DNA from: Ornithodoros turicata
Lineage: Eukaryota > Arthropoda > Arachnida > Ixodida > Argasidae
DNA length: 64,000 nt
Direction: 5' to 3'
Assembly (NCBI RefSeq): GCF_037126465.1
Contig: NC_088201.1
Coordinates: 19,328,550-19,392,549, forward strand
Shown: piece after piece, positions 1 to 11,852 of the stretch
Layout of the letters: each line of letters starts with the position of its first letter
Numbering within the stretch: position 1 is the stretch's first letter
The notes under the pieces: model-generated
The model's database searches: none
What the model was told of the DNA's origin: nothing
The model's input: the letters and a program-made list of their open reading frames with translations, nothing else
Translations under genes and position numbers: made by a program

Positions 1-1131
1 AATATAAGAAGTAATACATATGCACTGCCAGATCCAAGCCTACACCGGTGTGGCAGATTCACGCACAAGAAAAACAACCGCAGTGTTTTGAAAGTACAGC
101 ATATACTGGAACCGTGAAGAAGAAAACTTCGGGGCAATCACATTTACAAGGATCCGCCCAGATGCTCCCTTTCAGGAAAGAGAAGTGATTTCATGTCGTC
201 ATTCACTGCACCAGTGAGTACAGAAATACACAAAGGTCCAGAAACAGCAGTGGTGCAATCAGACAATGCTGTGAGAGTGATGTGCAAAATTTCGGTCTTG
301 ATTCCGTAAATTTTCTTTGTGTATCTGCGCGTGTGTGTATAGAATCCTTGTTGCTCAGCATTGTGCAGTGAAGTGCAGTGAATGTGCTAGGAAGTGCACA
401 AAAGTGCGTGTGTGTGTGCGTGTTCATGCCAGCTGGCAGTTGAGTGCAGATAAATAATTAGTTACGATGTGTTAATGGCTTACTCCATTAAACGTAACTG
501 CTCCTCTTAGAATTAAGCCCGTATAGTGAAGTGAGTGATCGTTTGTTAACCTGCGGTGTATAAGTAAGACAAAAAGCAGCAAAAGAAGTTCCAGAAGAAC
601 AAAAGGAAACAAGAGTAGAAGTGCAGAGCATTGAATGAAACACAAGAGCAATACCAAACAAGAAAGTCCTGGCTAGGAATAACTTGGCCACCAAGGGAGA
701 GACTGGAAATCATGAACCGTGCCAAATGGCATCCAAGCTATTCCGATGCCAGATATTTCCGAATCAGAAGCGCTCACCAGAAGTGCTCACGGCACAATTA
801 TAAAAACAGAAAATTGAGGAAGAAGGTAGACTGAAATGGATTGAGCATGACACCTGCTACATACAATGTAAATCCCTGTATCTACGATACACAAAACAGT
901 TACAACAAGATACCCTTATACGGTTTGGTTTGGCAACCTCATGAAATCAAACAACTCATTCAAACAGCTCAGGGAAAAGAGGTATGTGACTGTGTCATCC
1001 CTAATTGTGGTCTGCCTCGGCCAATTCTCGTTGTTTACCTCATGAAGTCATCCAGAATCGCACTGAGTGGCAAGGCAGTGCACAGCATAGAAGCGTTGTG
1101 TGAAGCCATACAATATAATGTGGTGCAGTGA
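1..1131 (+). other. possible decayed coding tract
   Basis: The first reading frame is unusually open across this tract: bases 1-117, 118-309, 631-834 and 841-1131 are each open in the same frame, separated by stops. Two of the segments share a weak G-x-x-W-x-P-x-E pattern. A good splice donor (GAG then GTATGT) lies near base 980. I recognise no family. It may be a decayed retroelement, exons of the gene ending at 2729, or chance. Bases 340-425 and 1121-1310 are simple GTGCAGT-rich sequence. Confidence 0.2.
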
Positions 1132-1310
1132 TGTGAAGTGTAGAGCAATGCAATTCTGAGCTATGCAGTGCGGTGCAGATGCTGAGTCGTGCTATGAAGT
1201 GTGGTGCAGTGCTGTGTAGTGCTGTGGTGAGTGGTGAAGTGAAGTGTGGTATAAAAGCAGTTGGGTGCAGTGTGGTGTGGTGTTGTGCAGTGCAGTGTTT
1301 CGCAAAGTGA
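1121..1310. repeat. degenerate GTGCAGT-type simple repeat
   Basis: Irregular reiterations of GTGCAGTG, GTGGTG and GTGAAGTG, with no fixed period. A shorter tract of the same composition lies at 340-425. Confidence 0.6.
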
Positions 1311-2517
1311 GTGATTAAGGGCATTTTTAGTGAGTTTACACTATCCTTGTGCAAACATTATGCATTACAAAGTGGCTAGTGTTCATACACGTACAAAGTA
1401 TTTAACACAAGCTATTAATAAATTTATATAGTATTACAAGTTGTACATATTATTTAATACTATTCATGTTACATTATGTACGTTGATACCACTGGCCACT
1501 TTGTGTTATCGCTCTGGTGTCTCAGGGCTCAATGAATCGTGGTGCTGGCATTTCTATTAAACTCAGACATTTTGAGAATTGGTATAAGCAGTATTTTCGC
1601 ATTTCCAGCATTTCAGTATTTCTGGCTAGTTGTAAAAATATAATTGCACCCAGATGGAGAGTTTAAAACAGTACTTTTTCCACTGGCACTAGCACACGTT
1701 TCATTGTTCTCTGATGTATGACTTGTATTTTAAAATTATTATACTAGTTGTTGCATCTTGTGCATTTTGAATCATGTTACCACCCAGGCACATTACCAAT
1801 GCTCCTCCAAAAATAATTTAAAAAGTTAAATTGAATGTTGGATGGTAAGCTAAGAAAAGTTTACCTTCAGGAATTTTCAGAATTTTGCCTTGATTATTGT
1901 CAGTATGGGACACATTTGGTCTGCATAAAGATTTCATGGTACTGTTGAACATTGGATATCTGCCTGAATTTTAAGGTTGCTCTTTCATAACAGCATTGAT
2001 TTTGCATTGTAGTTTCTGCATCATTTTCTGCATTGAATTTTTTTGCCCAGTAATTACTACTAAACAGCTGCAAATATTATGCTGTTCTGAATAACAATAA
2101 TACTAATGCAAATATAGTAAACCATCACACATACCTTATTGCACATTACATTAGATATCTTATTGCGTTACATTATTTGATAGCATATTTATAGATTACA
2201 CAGATCTATATTGCCTATAGTTATGGTTACAGCATGAAGTGTTGCATGAAATCTCGCGAATTTGAACTATGCTAATATGATATACTGAAGAATTTGAGGA
2301 AGTGCTATGCCCCTGCAATGAGTTCCTGTTAACTTCATGCTTCTAAATTTAAAACAAAGCAGGTTGACTTTAGTTATATGCTTTGAATTAACCAGATTTT
2401 AGTGTATTTTGAGTGTTTAACTTTAATGTGTGAAAACAGTGATATATAATATTATAACTTGGTACTAATTATTTAACAGGTATTGCTTCATGAAATGAAC
2501 GTTCCATTTCTTTACAG
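1311..2517. other. AT-rich intron-like sequence
   Basis: An AT-rich stretch with no sustained open frame or repeat structure that I can see. It ends in a pyrimidine-rich acceptor (CATTTCTTTACAG) directly before the exon at 2518, so it is best read as an intron of that gene. Confidence 0.5.
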
Positions 2518-2729
2518 GGAACAACATCCTCGACTTTGCTAATGATTCTGTTACCCATTTAGTTGCTGCAGCGAGCGGAAACAGCTTTGTTGGATCATCA
2601 AATAGAAAGAGTCGTACACAGCACAGAAGTGAATACAGAGTGCAAAGAGAGGGGGGAAAAAAACAGAAGAAAAAAATTTTAAAAATGTGCTCGCTGCTTT
2701 GCGCAAGGGCAAATGAAGTAAAATATTGA
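2518..2729 (+). CDS. terminal coding exon of an unrecognised gene
   Basis: A frame with no start codon opens exactly at a strong splice acceptor (pyrimidine tract, then ACAG at 2514-2517) and runs 69 codons to TGA at 2727. It starts with two bases that complete a codon from the previous exon. The peptide begins NNILDFANDSVTHLVAAAS, has a Ser-rich middle (GNSFVGSSNRKSR) and becomes strongly basic (REGGKKQKKKILK), like a nuclear-protein tail. I do not recognise the family, and no upstream exon in the window joins it in phase with confidence. A polyA signal AATAAA lies downstream at 3112-3117 and another at 3278. The basic run sits in an A-rich stretch, which is the main reason for caution. Confidence 0.5.
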
Positions 2730-3575
2730 GCCTCATAACAAGAAAATTGAGCACCCTTCCATTTTCTAACCTGTATTTAAATTTTTTAAAATGTGTATAT
2801 ATTTGCAGCAGGAAGTTCATCATGCCTCAATAGACTAGGATGTTGCAACTTTAACCTACCTAATTATACAACATACGTTTCATGCCATACCAGCTCCAGT
2901 GAAAGCAAGCAGGATGAAGTCCATACCAGTCAAGCTGCAAATCTGACTGCACAGTCTTGGTTGCTCTGCAAATATAATTTGCAAATAATATTTATTGCAC
3001 ACATACTTTCATGATAACAAACAATGCAGACAAAAAGAGTACACAAGTTGACACCTAAATGCTCATAGTGCTTCTGACACGACAGTCTCTGGAGATGGAG
3101 CAGTTGACCAAAATAAAGCTGTCGGTATCTGCCCATCTACGTATCCTTTGAATGTATATATGCAGTACATGTGAGCTATTTGTCTGTAGAACTCAAAACT
3201 GATTATGCATTTGGGAAGCTACTGGTAAAATGGTTGAAAAGGACAGCTTAGTACAACATGTGGTTTCAGTTATCAAGAATAAAATGCAACCACAGTGTAA
3301 ACCAAATGAATATGCATGCTTAAGACATATACCTACCAACATGATGCTTATTCTTGCAGTTCGATGTTGATTGTTCCTAATTCAACAAAAATGTTGTCTC
3401 TCGTTATGAATTTCCTTGCACTCAGACACTGAGAAGGCACACAGTCGAGGCCCAAGATGGTATCTGCTACAGCTCAAAGACGTGACCTGTAAACGTAAGT
3501 AATGCCTGTTTTTACATGCGAGCATGAGCTGCAAGTGCAATAGCAGCAGTCACACTTGTAAACCGACAGCCAGCA
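2730..3575. other. 3' untranslated and intergenic sequence
   Basis: No supported gene. Two AATAAA signals (3112-3117 and 3278-3283) suit 3' ends for the exon at 2518-2729. The rest is unremarkable up to the transposon boundary at 3576. Confidence 0.4.
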
Positions 3576-4191
3576 CGGTCGAACCTCATTAATACGACAC
3601 TAATTAATCTGACATCCCTGGTTCATAACCATATTGAGTGGGAACCATTCCCTCCCCATACAAGTGCCATTTGCCTATTTGCACAAATAGGGGCGAGAAC
3701 ACATATTCTATCCTCGACATTATGACCCCCAGCAGTTGAGCGAGTGGGTTCTCCTGACCTACAAGCGTCCTGTGGTTTCCGATCACACGTGTCCAAGCTT
3801 CGTGCCCAGTTTCAGGATGACTAATAATGCTCTTTGTGGCACTGGCGATGGTGCTTAGAGAGAGCAGTGCCCTTCGTCGACGTCGGCGTTTCATTTTATT
3901 TTTTGCATTTTAGTGACTCCATCCCCTGTAATATATGTCCCGAATATGACACAAGAGCACGTAAAGCGCAGTATTGGATCTCGGGTGTGCATCCGTCGCT
4001 TACTTGTCCCAGTCCTCATAACTTATTACGTGAACACATGCGACCTACACAACAGACTCTACGACATGGCACGATGACACAAGCCTACAATTCTTTTTTT
4101 TTTCTCATTTCACCGTGGCTATGCCAGTATTATAATACTACTGAGAATGTCCACCTGTGAAGGTGACATTGAATGGAGGTCTGGTCATGTC

Positions 4192-4992
4192 CAGGGTGTC
4201 GAACTGAAACGTTTTTCTTTCTGATTTTCGTAGGAAAATGGTTCCGCTTCGGCTCAGCTCCGGAGTAAAAAAAAAAAAAAAAAACGGTTCATACCAGTTC
4301 AACCTGGTTCTGACATCAGCACAGGCGCCATCTATGATATTCTCTGTTAACTGGTTTCAGATCGCCCTGGAGGCTCTACTTTTTTTTTTTTTTTAGTATC
4401 ACCAGCTTTCGTAAAATTGAACATACTACACCAGAGAGCTTTCTGAATGGAGATTTTTGCTTCTTAGCTATATGCTACTCATAAGATTAGGAATCACTTC
4501 GGTTCTGAAGCAAAGATTGTGCCGAATTTGAACGTTTCTCAAACAAAAAGAAGAAGCACAAGTCTAGGAGAAGTAAGGTGTGTGTGGCCACACGGTTTGA
4601 GAGAGAAAGTCGGAAAGTCCGAAGGAGAGCCACTTCGAAACTGGAAAATGGCAGACATGATACAATAGAAGGCGGTTACGTGGGCTTGTTGGTCGTAGTT
4701 CATCTGATGGGTAAAACAAAAATGACAACTCTAAAACACTGAACGGCGGCATAAGCGCAACGACGGTGCGTGAACGTAACCCCAGTTTCAACATGACACG
4801 TCGCACTGCTTTCCGGTACAGACCTTCGTGTTCCAGGTGCCGAAAACTTTCCATGCAAACCGAAAACCTTTAAGACTACTTTTCGGTTTTGCTCGGGAAC
4901 GAAAAAGACCATTACAGGTTTTCGTTCAATTTTGGTTTGCAAACAATGACGTTTCTTTGTGGTTTTTGGTTTCGGTTTGGTTCGACACCCTG
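4192..4992. mobile_element. hAT-type non-autonomous element, no clear TSD
   Basis: Begins CAGGGTGTCGAACTGAAACG and ends with the reverse complement of CAGGGTGTCGAACCAAACCG. CAG...CTG termini are typical of hAT elements. The 8-bp flanks (GTCATGTC and CACGCTCA) do not match, so the duplication has decayed or one end is misplaced. No transposase frame is seen; the interior is rich in CGGTTT/AACCGA runs. Confidence 0.5.
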
Positions 4993-5062
4993 CACGCTCA
5001 TCTCCACTCCACGGAGACATGTTTCTACTGAATTTATTTTAAAATCCTGCAAGGCGTGCACA

Positions 5063-5462
5063 TCGGGTTGCCACCTTTCGTAGCGAAAAATACCGGCTGA
5101 GGGAGAGGAGGTGGAATAGAGGGAAAGGGGAAAGGGAAGTGGGTGAGGGGTGGAACAGCACACACAGAAAACAGAGAGAGAGAGAGCTCAAAATAATACG
5201 AGGAAACGTATGTTTCTGTGTGTAATAATAATAATAATGAATAACTATGGAAAAAACTGGTGACTGTGGAGTTGGGGCTATTCTCCAAATTTATTCAAGC
5301 TGTAGTGGAATGTTGAAGGGAAAACCCCACAAAAGCCCATATGAAAGGTCTTGAGTCACAAATACTGGCAAAAGGCTGCCGGTATCACCTTCCTACCAGC
5401 AACCGGCAGAGCGAGCAAATAACCGGCCGTGCCGGTATAATACCGGCCTGGTGGCAACCCTA
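5063..5462. mobile_element. hAT-type MITE with 8-bp TSD
   Basis: Ends are TCGGGTTGCCACC and, in reverse complement, TAGGGTTGCCACC. Flanks are the perfect 8-bp direct repeat CGTGCACA (5055-5062 and 5463-5470). The 400-bp interior holds GA-rich and AAT-rich simple sequence and a CCGGTATTATACCGG palindrome, with no transposase. Confidence 0.65.
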
Positions 5463-5806
5463 CGTGCACATCCCAGCCCGAAACAGCACTTGGGGGCAAA
5501 ACGGGGTGCTGACAGAGCTGAACAGGCTGTCCTCCCGCAGCTCTGTAAGAGCTGTTCCATTACTCGACACAGTAACAGAAACGCAATAGAAACGAAATTG
5601 AAAGGCTGGTATCAGAAATGAATAATGGAAACGAAAATCGAAACGGTAACAATAATATGCCAGTTACCCTTCCCTGGTCATAGCAGAGCCTCATATTATA
5701 CAGGAGGTTCATTGGTGCATATCATATGGTGTTTGTTAATATGGCAATTCGCTTTATGACCAATGTCTACGGGAATGGTCATAGTCATATTAACGAGGTT
5801 CGACTG

Positions 5807-7340
5807 TATTCGGAGCAGGAGTAAACCAACTCGGTGAACCAAAAATGTCTAAGGAACACCAAGTCTGTGCAGCATGGAGTGCTGGAGCAAGGTTATGTTA
5901 CCAACAAGACCAGATTACAATACGCTATGCAAGTAGGTCAGCCTTTCGCGCAGTCCCTCAGCTTTTCCCTTTCCCCCCCGTGCAACTGTCTCATTGGATC
6001 GCTCTCAATTAAGGTACCACAACAACTGCACGTGAGGTCCACGTTGCTTCATCTTTTTCACCATAGTTTTGTGGCCCGTCTGCGAATGGCCCCTTATTGC
6101 TGCCTCCTGAGTCGACAGGCGCTTTGTCACGTGCTTTCTCCAACCTTTTCTTTCTCTCATGCGCAGAGACGTACTGTCATAGTGTATGGGCAGGCAGTCA
6201 ACTGATGACTATAGTGGTGTGAAACATTGTACCGTGTATCTTCTGTGGTTGGACCAACTTTCTTCCAACTGATCTCTTTGTTGAATGTTACAATCTCATA
6301 TGAAGAACTCATATTAAAATTAGCTCCCAAGTTACTGTGTCCGATATGAAGATTAAATGTCCTTCTTGGTCTTAAAACAAATATGTCCTTCTACAGCTTA
6401 ATGCCATTCCTTGCAACCTCTGGCAGATTGTCTCAGTTTGCCATCAGAGTGAGAAAAAAGAATGGCCACACTGCAAGAGTGAGTTGAGCAAAATAAATTG
6501 AGACGCCTCCAAAAGTACCCTTTCTACCATTTTTGACGAGAGATGAAGCTAGATGTGTCGTAGCAGTGCTCCTTTCCGGTCCCCGAAACCACTTTCTGAT
6601 GAGGCTCCGATAGGTTTCTTGCCTGTGGACCTTGCAGCAGCCGAACCGACCGTATGCACCATGCCTGTTCACGAAAGCTCTCCACGTTGCACTGGGAGAA
6701 AAAGTTGAAATGTGGAATTGTTTGTTCTTGGCGTGTATATATAACAAGGAAGTACCTAATGGTCTCTTTCTGAAAAAAAAAAAAATCGCGACTTGCATAA
6801 TGTAATTTGCTTTTGGAACAGGCTATTTTGTTTTTGGATGCATCTGAAACACTGAAAGCAAATGGAGACACTCACTACCTGTGTTTAGGTATCTAAAATG
6901 GGGTACATGTGACAAGACATCATATGAACAGGCTACTATTTTTTTTACAACTACCTTTTGTAGACTGTTTGAGCAGCATGGTGCTGCAATGCTTTGCTAT
7001 TAACAAGAAGGGAACCGTGCAAGATTAAATATTATGCTACTAGTAAACCTTAACCAGGTCTCAGTTCCAGTTGGTCCGGATCTGGATCTCGAACAAAGCG
7101 GAGATGAAATATAGGGACAGATTTATGCCCATGCAGTTTGCATCATTTATCCAGACTTCAGTTTCTAGATTTGGACAAGAATTTCCAGGAATTACTGGGG
7201 AAACTGGCCAACAACTTCTTTCATCTATTCAGTCTGGAGTTGGAGACAGTTCGCAAACTACGTTTCGTCAAGCGGGGGCAGTCTTGTACCGCAGATTGAC
7301 TAGTCCAGTCCACTGCAGATGATCCACTGAGTTACAAAAA
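5807..7340. other. repeat-derived DNA, no supported gene
   Basis: Short open stretches exist on both strands, but none has splice sites or recognisable domains. The part closest to 7341 may be the decayed body of the Tigger element whose C-terminus follows. Confidence 0.35.
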
Positions 7341-7691
7341 ATGTTCACCTGCAGAGCTACATTCTCTATGTTTAAACCAAGTTCAACAACAGTGGACGGC
7401 ACCACAGTTCTGGGGTATGTCAACACTGACTGGAATGATGACACCTGTACTGCACTTAGGGATAAGAATGTCATTAGCATTGTCGCTTGCACTGATGACC
7501 AGCAGGAATCAGATGGCAGTAAGGAACCTGGTGTTATGTCGCTTGAGAATGGACAAAGACCACAGAGAACAGCTCTGGCATTTTTTGAGCAGACGAATGA
7601 GGTTTCTCAAGTCAACGTCATCAGTAGGCGTTTACAGGGGCTGAATTTTACGCAATTGACGATGGACAGTTTCCTGTGTGTTACGAAATAA
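7341..7691 (+). pseudogene. Tigger/pogo-type transposase, C-terminal fragment
   Basis: The 116-residue frame has the layout of the C-terminal end of Tigger/jerky-type transposases. An acidic D-rich stretch leads into a segment of the form LRDKNVISIV-ACTDDQQ, then a helix ALAFFEQ, and last the closing motif TQLTMDSFL, equivalent to the family's terminal T-x-I-x-(D/S)-F-F. The DDE catalytic core is absent in this frame and I did not find it upstream, so this is a fragment. It is followed about 75 bases later by a pogo-type TIR ending at 7784. This is family recognition from memory, not an alignment. Confidence 0.55.
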
Positions 7692-7786
7692 ACACAGTCT
7701 TCGCTGGCTGGTCCACTCTCGAGTTCCGTTTATGCGGACATTTTTGCTGGAAACGGCCAGTGCTGGATAAACGAGGGTCAACTGTA
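7692..7786 (+). mobile_element. right end of the Tigger/pogo element
   Basis: In reverse complement the terminus reads CAGTTGACCCTCGTTTATCC, a pogo/Tigger TIR, with TA at 7785-7786. Its left partner was not found with confidence. Confidence 0.5.
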
Positions 7787-8379
7787 TTTTGTATTCGAAT
7801 AAAACTTGCGTTTAAATATTAGAATTGCTATTAGCATAGCTTGAGACATCAGAATTCTGATGATTTAGTTGGCTTTAGGGAAGCGGTCTTGTCAGTAAAT
7901 TTGCGTTGCTCCAGCTAAGGCTGGAGCATGAGCTGGAACAGTATTGCATTGTTTGTTTTGTACATATATTATATTGGTCTTCCTTTTTTGCTTTGTAACA
8001 GATCTTGCAGGTAATACGAAAATCATCCAAGGTAAGTGCACCTCGCAGAAACTGGGTGAGTGGCTCTATTACCATCAAGGCGAATTATTGGCTTTCACCA
8101 ATCACCATGAATAGTTGCACAAATTAAATTGCTATGATCCTACAAAATTCTACAACAGAGATGCACTCGCATAGTTAGCTCCAAAATTATAAAAATTCAT
8201 GGTGAAATGTGTTAAAATATTTTGGTGCAACATCATAGATTTGACAAAATTATTTGTGTGGTAAGCACTGCTTCCACTGCCTCAGATAACACCACCTTTG
8301 ATCGGACCTGCACAAAAATCTATCAGTGGCCATTTTTCGTCATTTACCAAGACTTGCATCCTTGCATATTTAGGTGCTC
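7787..8379. other. no gene seen
   Basis: AT-rich sequence without sustained frames, repeats or splice-flanked exons that I can support. Confidence 0.3.
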
Positions 8380-8628
8380 CACGTGCGGGGGTATCCCGAA
8401 ATGCCGCCGTTAAGAATCCACCGTTTAGAATCCCATATCATCCCATATATCATATCATCAAAATCACGCAAAACTCCGAGGTTTGTCAGTAATATGCATA
8501 ATTCAACACTATCATTACACCATTCTTCACCTTAGAGCTTTAATTTAGAAATCTGGGATTTTGAACATCTGGAATTTTTAAACAGTGGAATTCTTAACGG
8601 TGGAATATCGTGGCATCCCCCCCACGTG
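8380..8628. mobile_element. inverted-repeat MITE
   Basis: The two ends are long inverted repeats. Both start CACGTG plus a G-run, and both contain CCACCGTTTAGAATCC-like and CCGTTAAGAAT blocks read inward. Arms are about 60 bp with mismatches. No convincing target-site duplication. Confidence 0.5.
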
Positions 8629-9040
8629 CTACCTGATGCAGATGCACCACTGTGTTGTTGTTGCTGATCCAAACATGGAGCATATGTTTAGTGATAGCAG
8701 CGCCTCCACGAAATTTGCGAATTCGCCCGGAAGTACTGCTGGAATAATTATTGCGGTAATACGGACATGTTCCTTCTTAAAATTAGTTCCGCGGTTAAAA
8801 AAGATTAATGGAAAGCTTTGTCTGAGCCACGTGGTCTGAGCATAAAAAAACGGACACATCAGCTTACGTATGCATCGATAAGCCTCAAAGGCATGTTGAA
8901 ACTGAAAAAAGAAAAGACAGAAAAGTGCATAAAAAATCACGCGAATGTTGCGGCTGCTACCGATGATGGCTTTGATTGCCACAAGCCAATTGTCATTGAC
9001 ATCACAACACAATGGCGCACACGGTAGCGCAACATTACAT
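8629..9040. other. no gene seen
   Basis: No supported coding sequence; open stretches on both strands lack splice sites and family motifs. Confidence 0.3.
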
Positions 9041-9093
9041 TTGTTGTCTAAGTTTCGGTGTACTATTTTTCAGACGTGGTAGGAGCTGATTGG
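9041..9093 (+). promoter_or_regulatory. ERSE-like composite module, copy 1
   Basis: GTCTAAG is followed by GACGTGG and, after exactly 9 bases, ATTGG (CGTGG at 9075-9079, ATTGG at 9089-9093). Read on the other strand this is CCAAT-N9-CCACG, the ER stress response element bound by NF-Y with ATF6-type factors in animals. The TCTAA-to-CGTGG distance equals that in the array copies. Function is inferred only. Confidence 0.45.
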
Positions 9094-9138
9094 TTGAGTT
9101 CACCCTACCCTTGTACTACTTTCGCTGCACTGAGCCGT

Positions 9139-9186
9139 TGTCTAGAGCAGATATAATGCATTCTTGACGTGGTAGCTTTCTATTGG
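9139..9186 (+). promoter_or_regulatory. ERSE-like composite module, copy 2
   Basis: TTGTCTAGA is followed by CGTGG at 9168-9172, a 9-base spacer and ATTGG at 9182-9186. The spacer (TAGCTTTCT) is unrelated to that of copy 1, but its length is the same. The leader spacing is one base shorter than in copy 1. Confidence 0.45.
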
Positions 9187-10719
9187 CTGCGTTTTAGGTT
9201 ATGCCTGTTACGAGATTATTTCACAATACCAAATTGAAGCAACCTATTTGTCACGGTGAATTGAAAAATATTTTATGAGGCATCTAATTTAATGGAGTAA
9301 AGTTGAATAGGTCAACAAATTTGTCAGTTGGTGATGTTGATGACAATGAGTACATCTCAGTTGTCTTGGGATATTCTTTCTGACCTTCCGCAGATGCTTT
9401 TCGAAAGATTATTTTCTACTTTTTTTTTTTTTTGTCAAAAGTTAAGGACAAGCACGTGCACTGTAATTTACGTGTACGATGCTATTTATAACATTTGGCA
9501 AAACGTGCTAGATCGGAGCTTCATATACGACGGCGGAGACATAACAATCGTAATGTCCACGATATGAAGCATTGCGCAACAAGCCCTTCCCAAATCCCAG
9601 TACAAGCAAAAATTACACAACTTACAAAGTCGCAATACAAAAGTTAGTGTGCGCTCCAAAAATTCACGTTAGCGCCATCTAGCAGTGGAAGCCGCCTTAC
9701 GGCCTTGCAGCCACCGAGCACTGCGCTTAGCCGCCGCGCGTGTAGGTGCTCATGCGTTTCGCGCCACGCAGGTTTCTTTGTGCCAGTCACAGGGATTGGT
9801 GATTTCAATGCTCTGCAGCTTTATTCTGTTCCAGGGTGCTGCGAGACACCATCGGGCACTCTAATTCTGTTCACGATGGTCACACCCGATTGTGAAATGG
9901 GCAAACGGAAAGGAACATTTTACTACAGAGAGACCGAATGAAAACTCTGATAATGCGTGAAGAGAGCAGGAAAAAAAAAAAAAAGAAAAACGTTAAAAAA
10001 AATGCAAAGCAAAAGCATGAAGACAGTGAAATGGGAAATTTTTGGAACAGAATGCGCCTAAGTTGTCTCCAATGTTTCCATTGCGGTGTTCATAACTTTC
10101 CCTTCCAAACGGAGTGGAAAACAGCTCACGAAAATGGCTGACGTTTGGTCACTGAGCAGGTGCACCTTGCTGTGCGCACATGACGCGAAAGAACACGTGC
10201 AGAAACAAAGAAAAAAAGACGTCGAGATGTTCCACATGGTTAGATTTGCTCGTCATACCTTTTGTCCTTTTCCTTCGTTTTTTTTTTTTTTTTTTCCCTT
10301 CCGAATAAGAAAATCACCTTCACCTACGACAATGGCGCGCGGACAAAATGCAGATATCACCGTGCGCCTCCGCGGATGTCACTACTTGCTAGTGTGTGAG
10401 CCGACTTTCCCTAGATGCAGCCGCAGTTGAGATTTCTTACTGAATCCAAAATGGTGTAGGCGACAACTGTGCAACAGCTGTAGATGTCATATTGTTTCTC
10501 ACGTAGTATTTTCATCGTGTAGAGGTTTTCCTACAAATGCAGCGATCGCAAATGTGCGCATGTCATCAATACCCACGCGGCGCGGATACACACGTTTCGA
10601 GCAGTGCGGTTTCGGATCCGAGAAGCGTGTGGGCACCATGCGGATGCGTATAAAAAAATGTTATCGATGTGTCGATATTATCTGCGCTCACTCCTGTCGA
10701 CGGAGCTCGCCACAGCTAA
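9187..10719. other. no gene seen; CTCF-like site and simple tracts
   Basis: Contains a CTCF-like core (GCGCCATCTAGCAGTGG, 9672-9688), poly-T tracts near 9421 and 10280 and a poly-A tract near 9970. No exon with splice signals or family motifs was found. Confidence 0.35.
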
Positions 10720-11223
10720 TACCCCAGTCAGACGGCATGCTCGAAGGACTTCGGGGAATTTTCATTTGCAAAAAATTACCTCTCAGAGCCGTGTCAGACG
10801 GCAGCTCAAAGGACCTTTCTAAGAAATGACCATCAACGCGAAAGGAGGCCCCCAACGACATTTGAGGTGCAGAAAGGAGCAATCTCGACAGCAGTGTTAT
10901 GCCATTGTACCCTCGCTACCTTCGCAGCTGAATGTAGGAAAGCTTATAAAATGCGGATAATGGAGTGAAACTGTGTAAACGTATTTAGATCCTATTTAGA
11001 GAAGTGCATATGACTTCTGCGTCTTGATTTGTGGCGCACAGATTAACTTCAAATTTCCACAGAAGACAGGGAAAACGAAACCGAAAAAGGGAGCCGGTGA
11101 GGGCAGTCAGTTGAGGAGCACTCCTTTCCCGCCTGTCTGGCAGGCACCCCCGAACAAAGGTCATTTGAGAGGCCGAAGGCCATTTCTCGCAATTGACATT
11201 TGAAATGCTGTCTGACTAGGGTA
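10720..11223. mobile_element. PIF/Harbinger-type MITE, TAA target
   Basis: Ends are TACCCCAGTCAGACGGCA and, in reverse complement, TACCCTAGTCAGACAGCA (16 of 18 identical). Both sides are flanked by TAA (10717-10719 and 11224-11226), the 3-bp T-W-A target typical of PIF/Harbinger. No transposase inside the 504 bp. Confidence 0.55.
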
Positions 11224-11730
11224 TAATTCTCGTTGCTTGCAACATCAAATTCCCCCTCACTGTGTCACACACCGCACACCGTTGTGCGTAGTTTCGAGTA
11301 GCTGCGCAGTCGGAAAATCAAATTTCCCGCCTCTTTTTCCAGAGCTGGTGCTTTTATCTGCAAGATGACGCTAGAAAGCGAAACGAAATCGTCTCGCCGA
11401 CGTGCCGTCCTGCTTGGACGCAACCTTCCCCCTTTCTTTCTCTCTCTCTCTCTCTTTTATATACCATAGAAGGATGGAATGTCACGCCGGAGGACTTCAA
11501 ACGAGAACAAAAGCAACACAAACCAAACCAAACCAAAATGGACAAACCGCAAACAATGGCTGCCGCCACGACAAAACCACACCAGAACAAAAGTTTTATA
11601 TGAGGAACCCAAGTCATATAGAATGGCGTCATATATTGCGAAATATCCATTTCAGAGAAGTAATAACAATGTCAGCGCTGTTGAATATTTTGGAGGCATT
11701 CAACGAACGAGCCACAGCGACAGCAACAGT
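11224..11730. other. no gene seen; CT microsatellite
   Basis: Includes a (CT)n tract near 11440-11456. Long frames run through 11400-11960 on the + strand, but their composition is low-complexity and they overlap the regulatory-like modules, so I do not call a gene. Confidence 0.35.
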
Positions 11731-11748
11731 AGGCGACGTACGCTGTTT

Positions 11749-11796
11749 CACTCTAGGAAACATGTAGCACGTTGGGACGTGGAAGCACCGGATAGG
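11749..11796 (+). promoter_or_regulatory. ERSE-like module, degenerate copy 3
   Basis: CACTCTAGG leads to CGTGG at 11778-11782, nine bases, then ATAGG at 11792-11796 (one change from ATTGG). The same order and spacing as the array modules suggest a decayed relative. Confidence 0.35.
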
Positions 11797-11852
11797 TTAG
11801 CGTACACGCACAGAGCGCCACTTTTGTCTGCACATTGGCTTTCAAAAGCAGC

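Larger units (their letters stand above)
3576..5806. mobile_element. pogo/Tigger-type element with nested insertions
   Basis: The left end reads GGTCGAACCTCATTAATACG. The right end, read in reverse complement, is CAGTCGAACCTCGTTAATAT, so the two form a terminal inverted repeat (TIR) of the pogo/Tigger type. The right end is followed by TA; the left flank is CA, perhaps a mutated TA. No transposase is readable inside. The interior holds two other elements (4192-4992 and 5063-5462), poly-A/T tracts near 4267 and 4380, and a short GAGA tract near 5170. It is therefore a non-autonomous or gutted element used repeatedly as a target. Confidence 0.55.
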
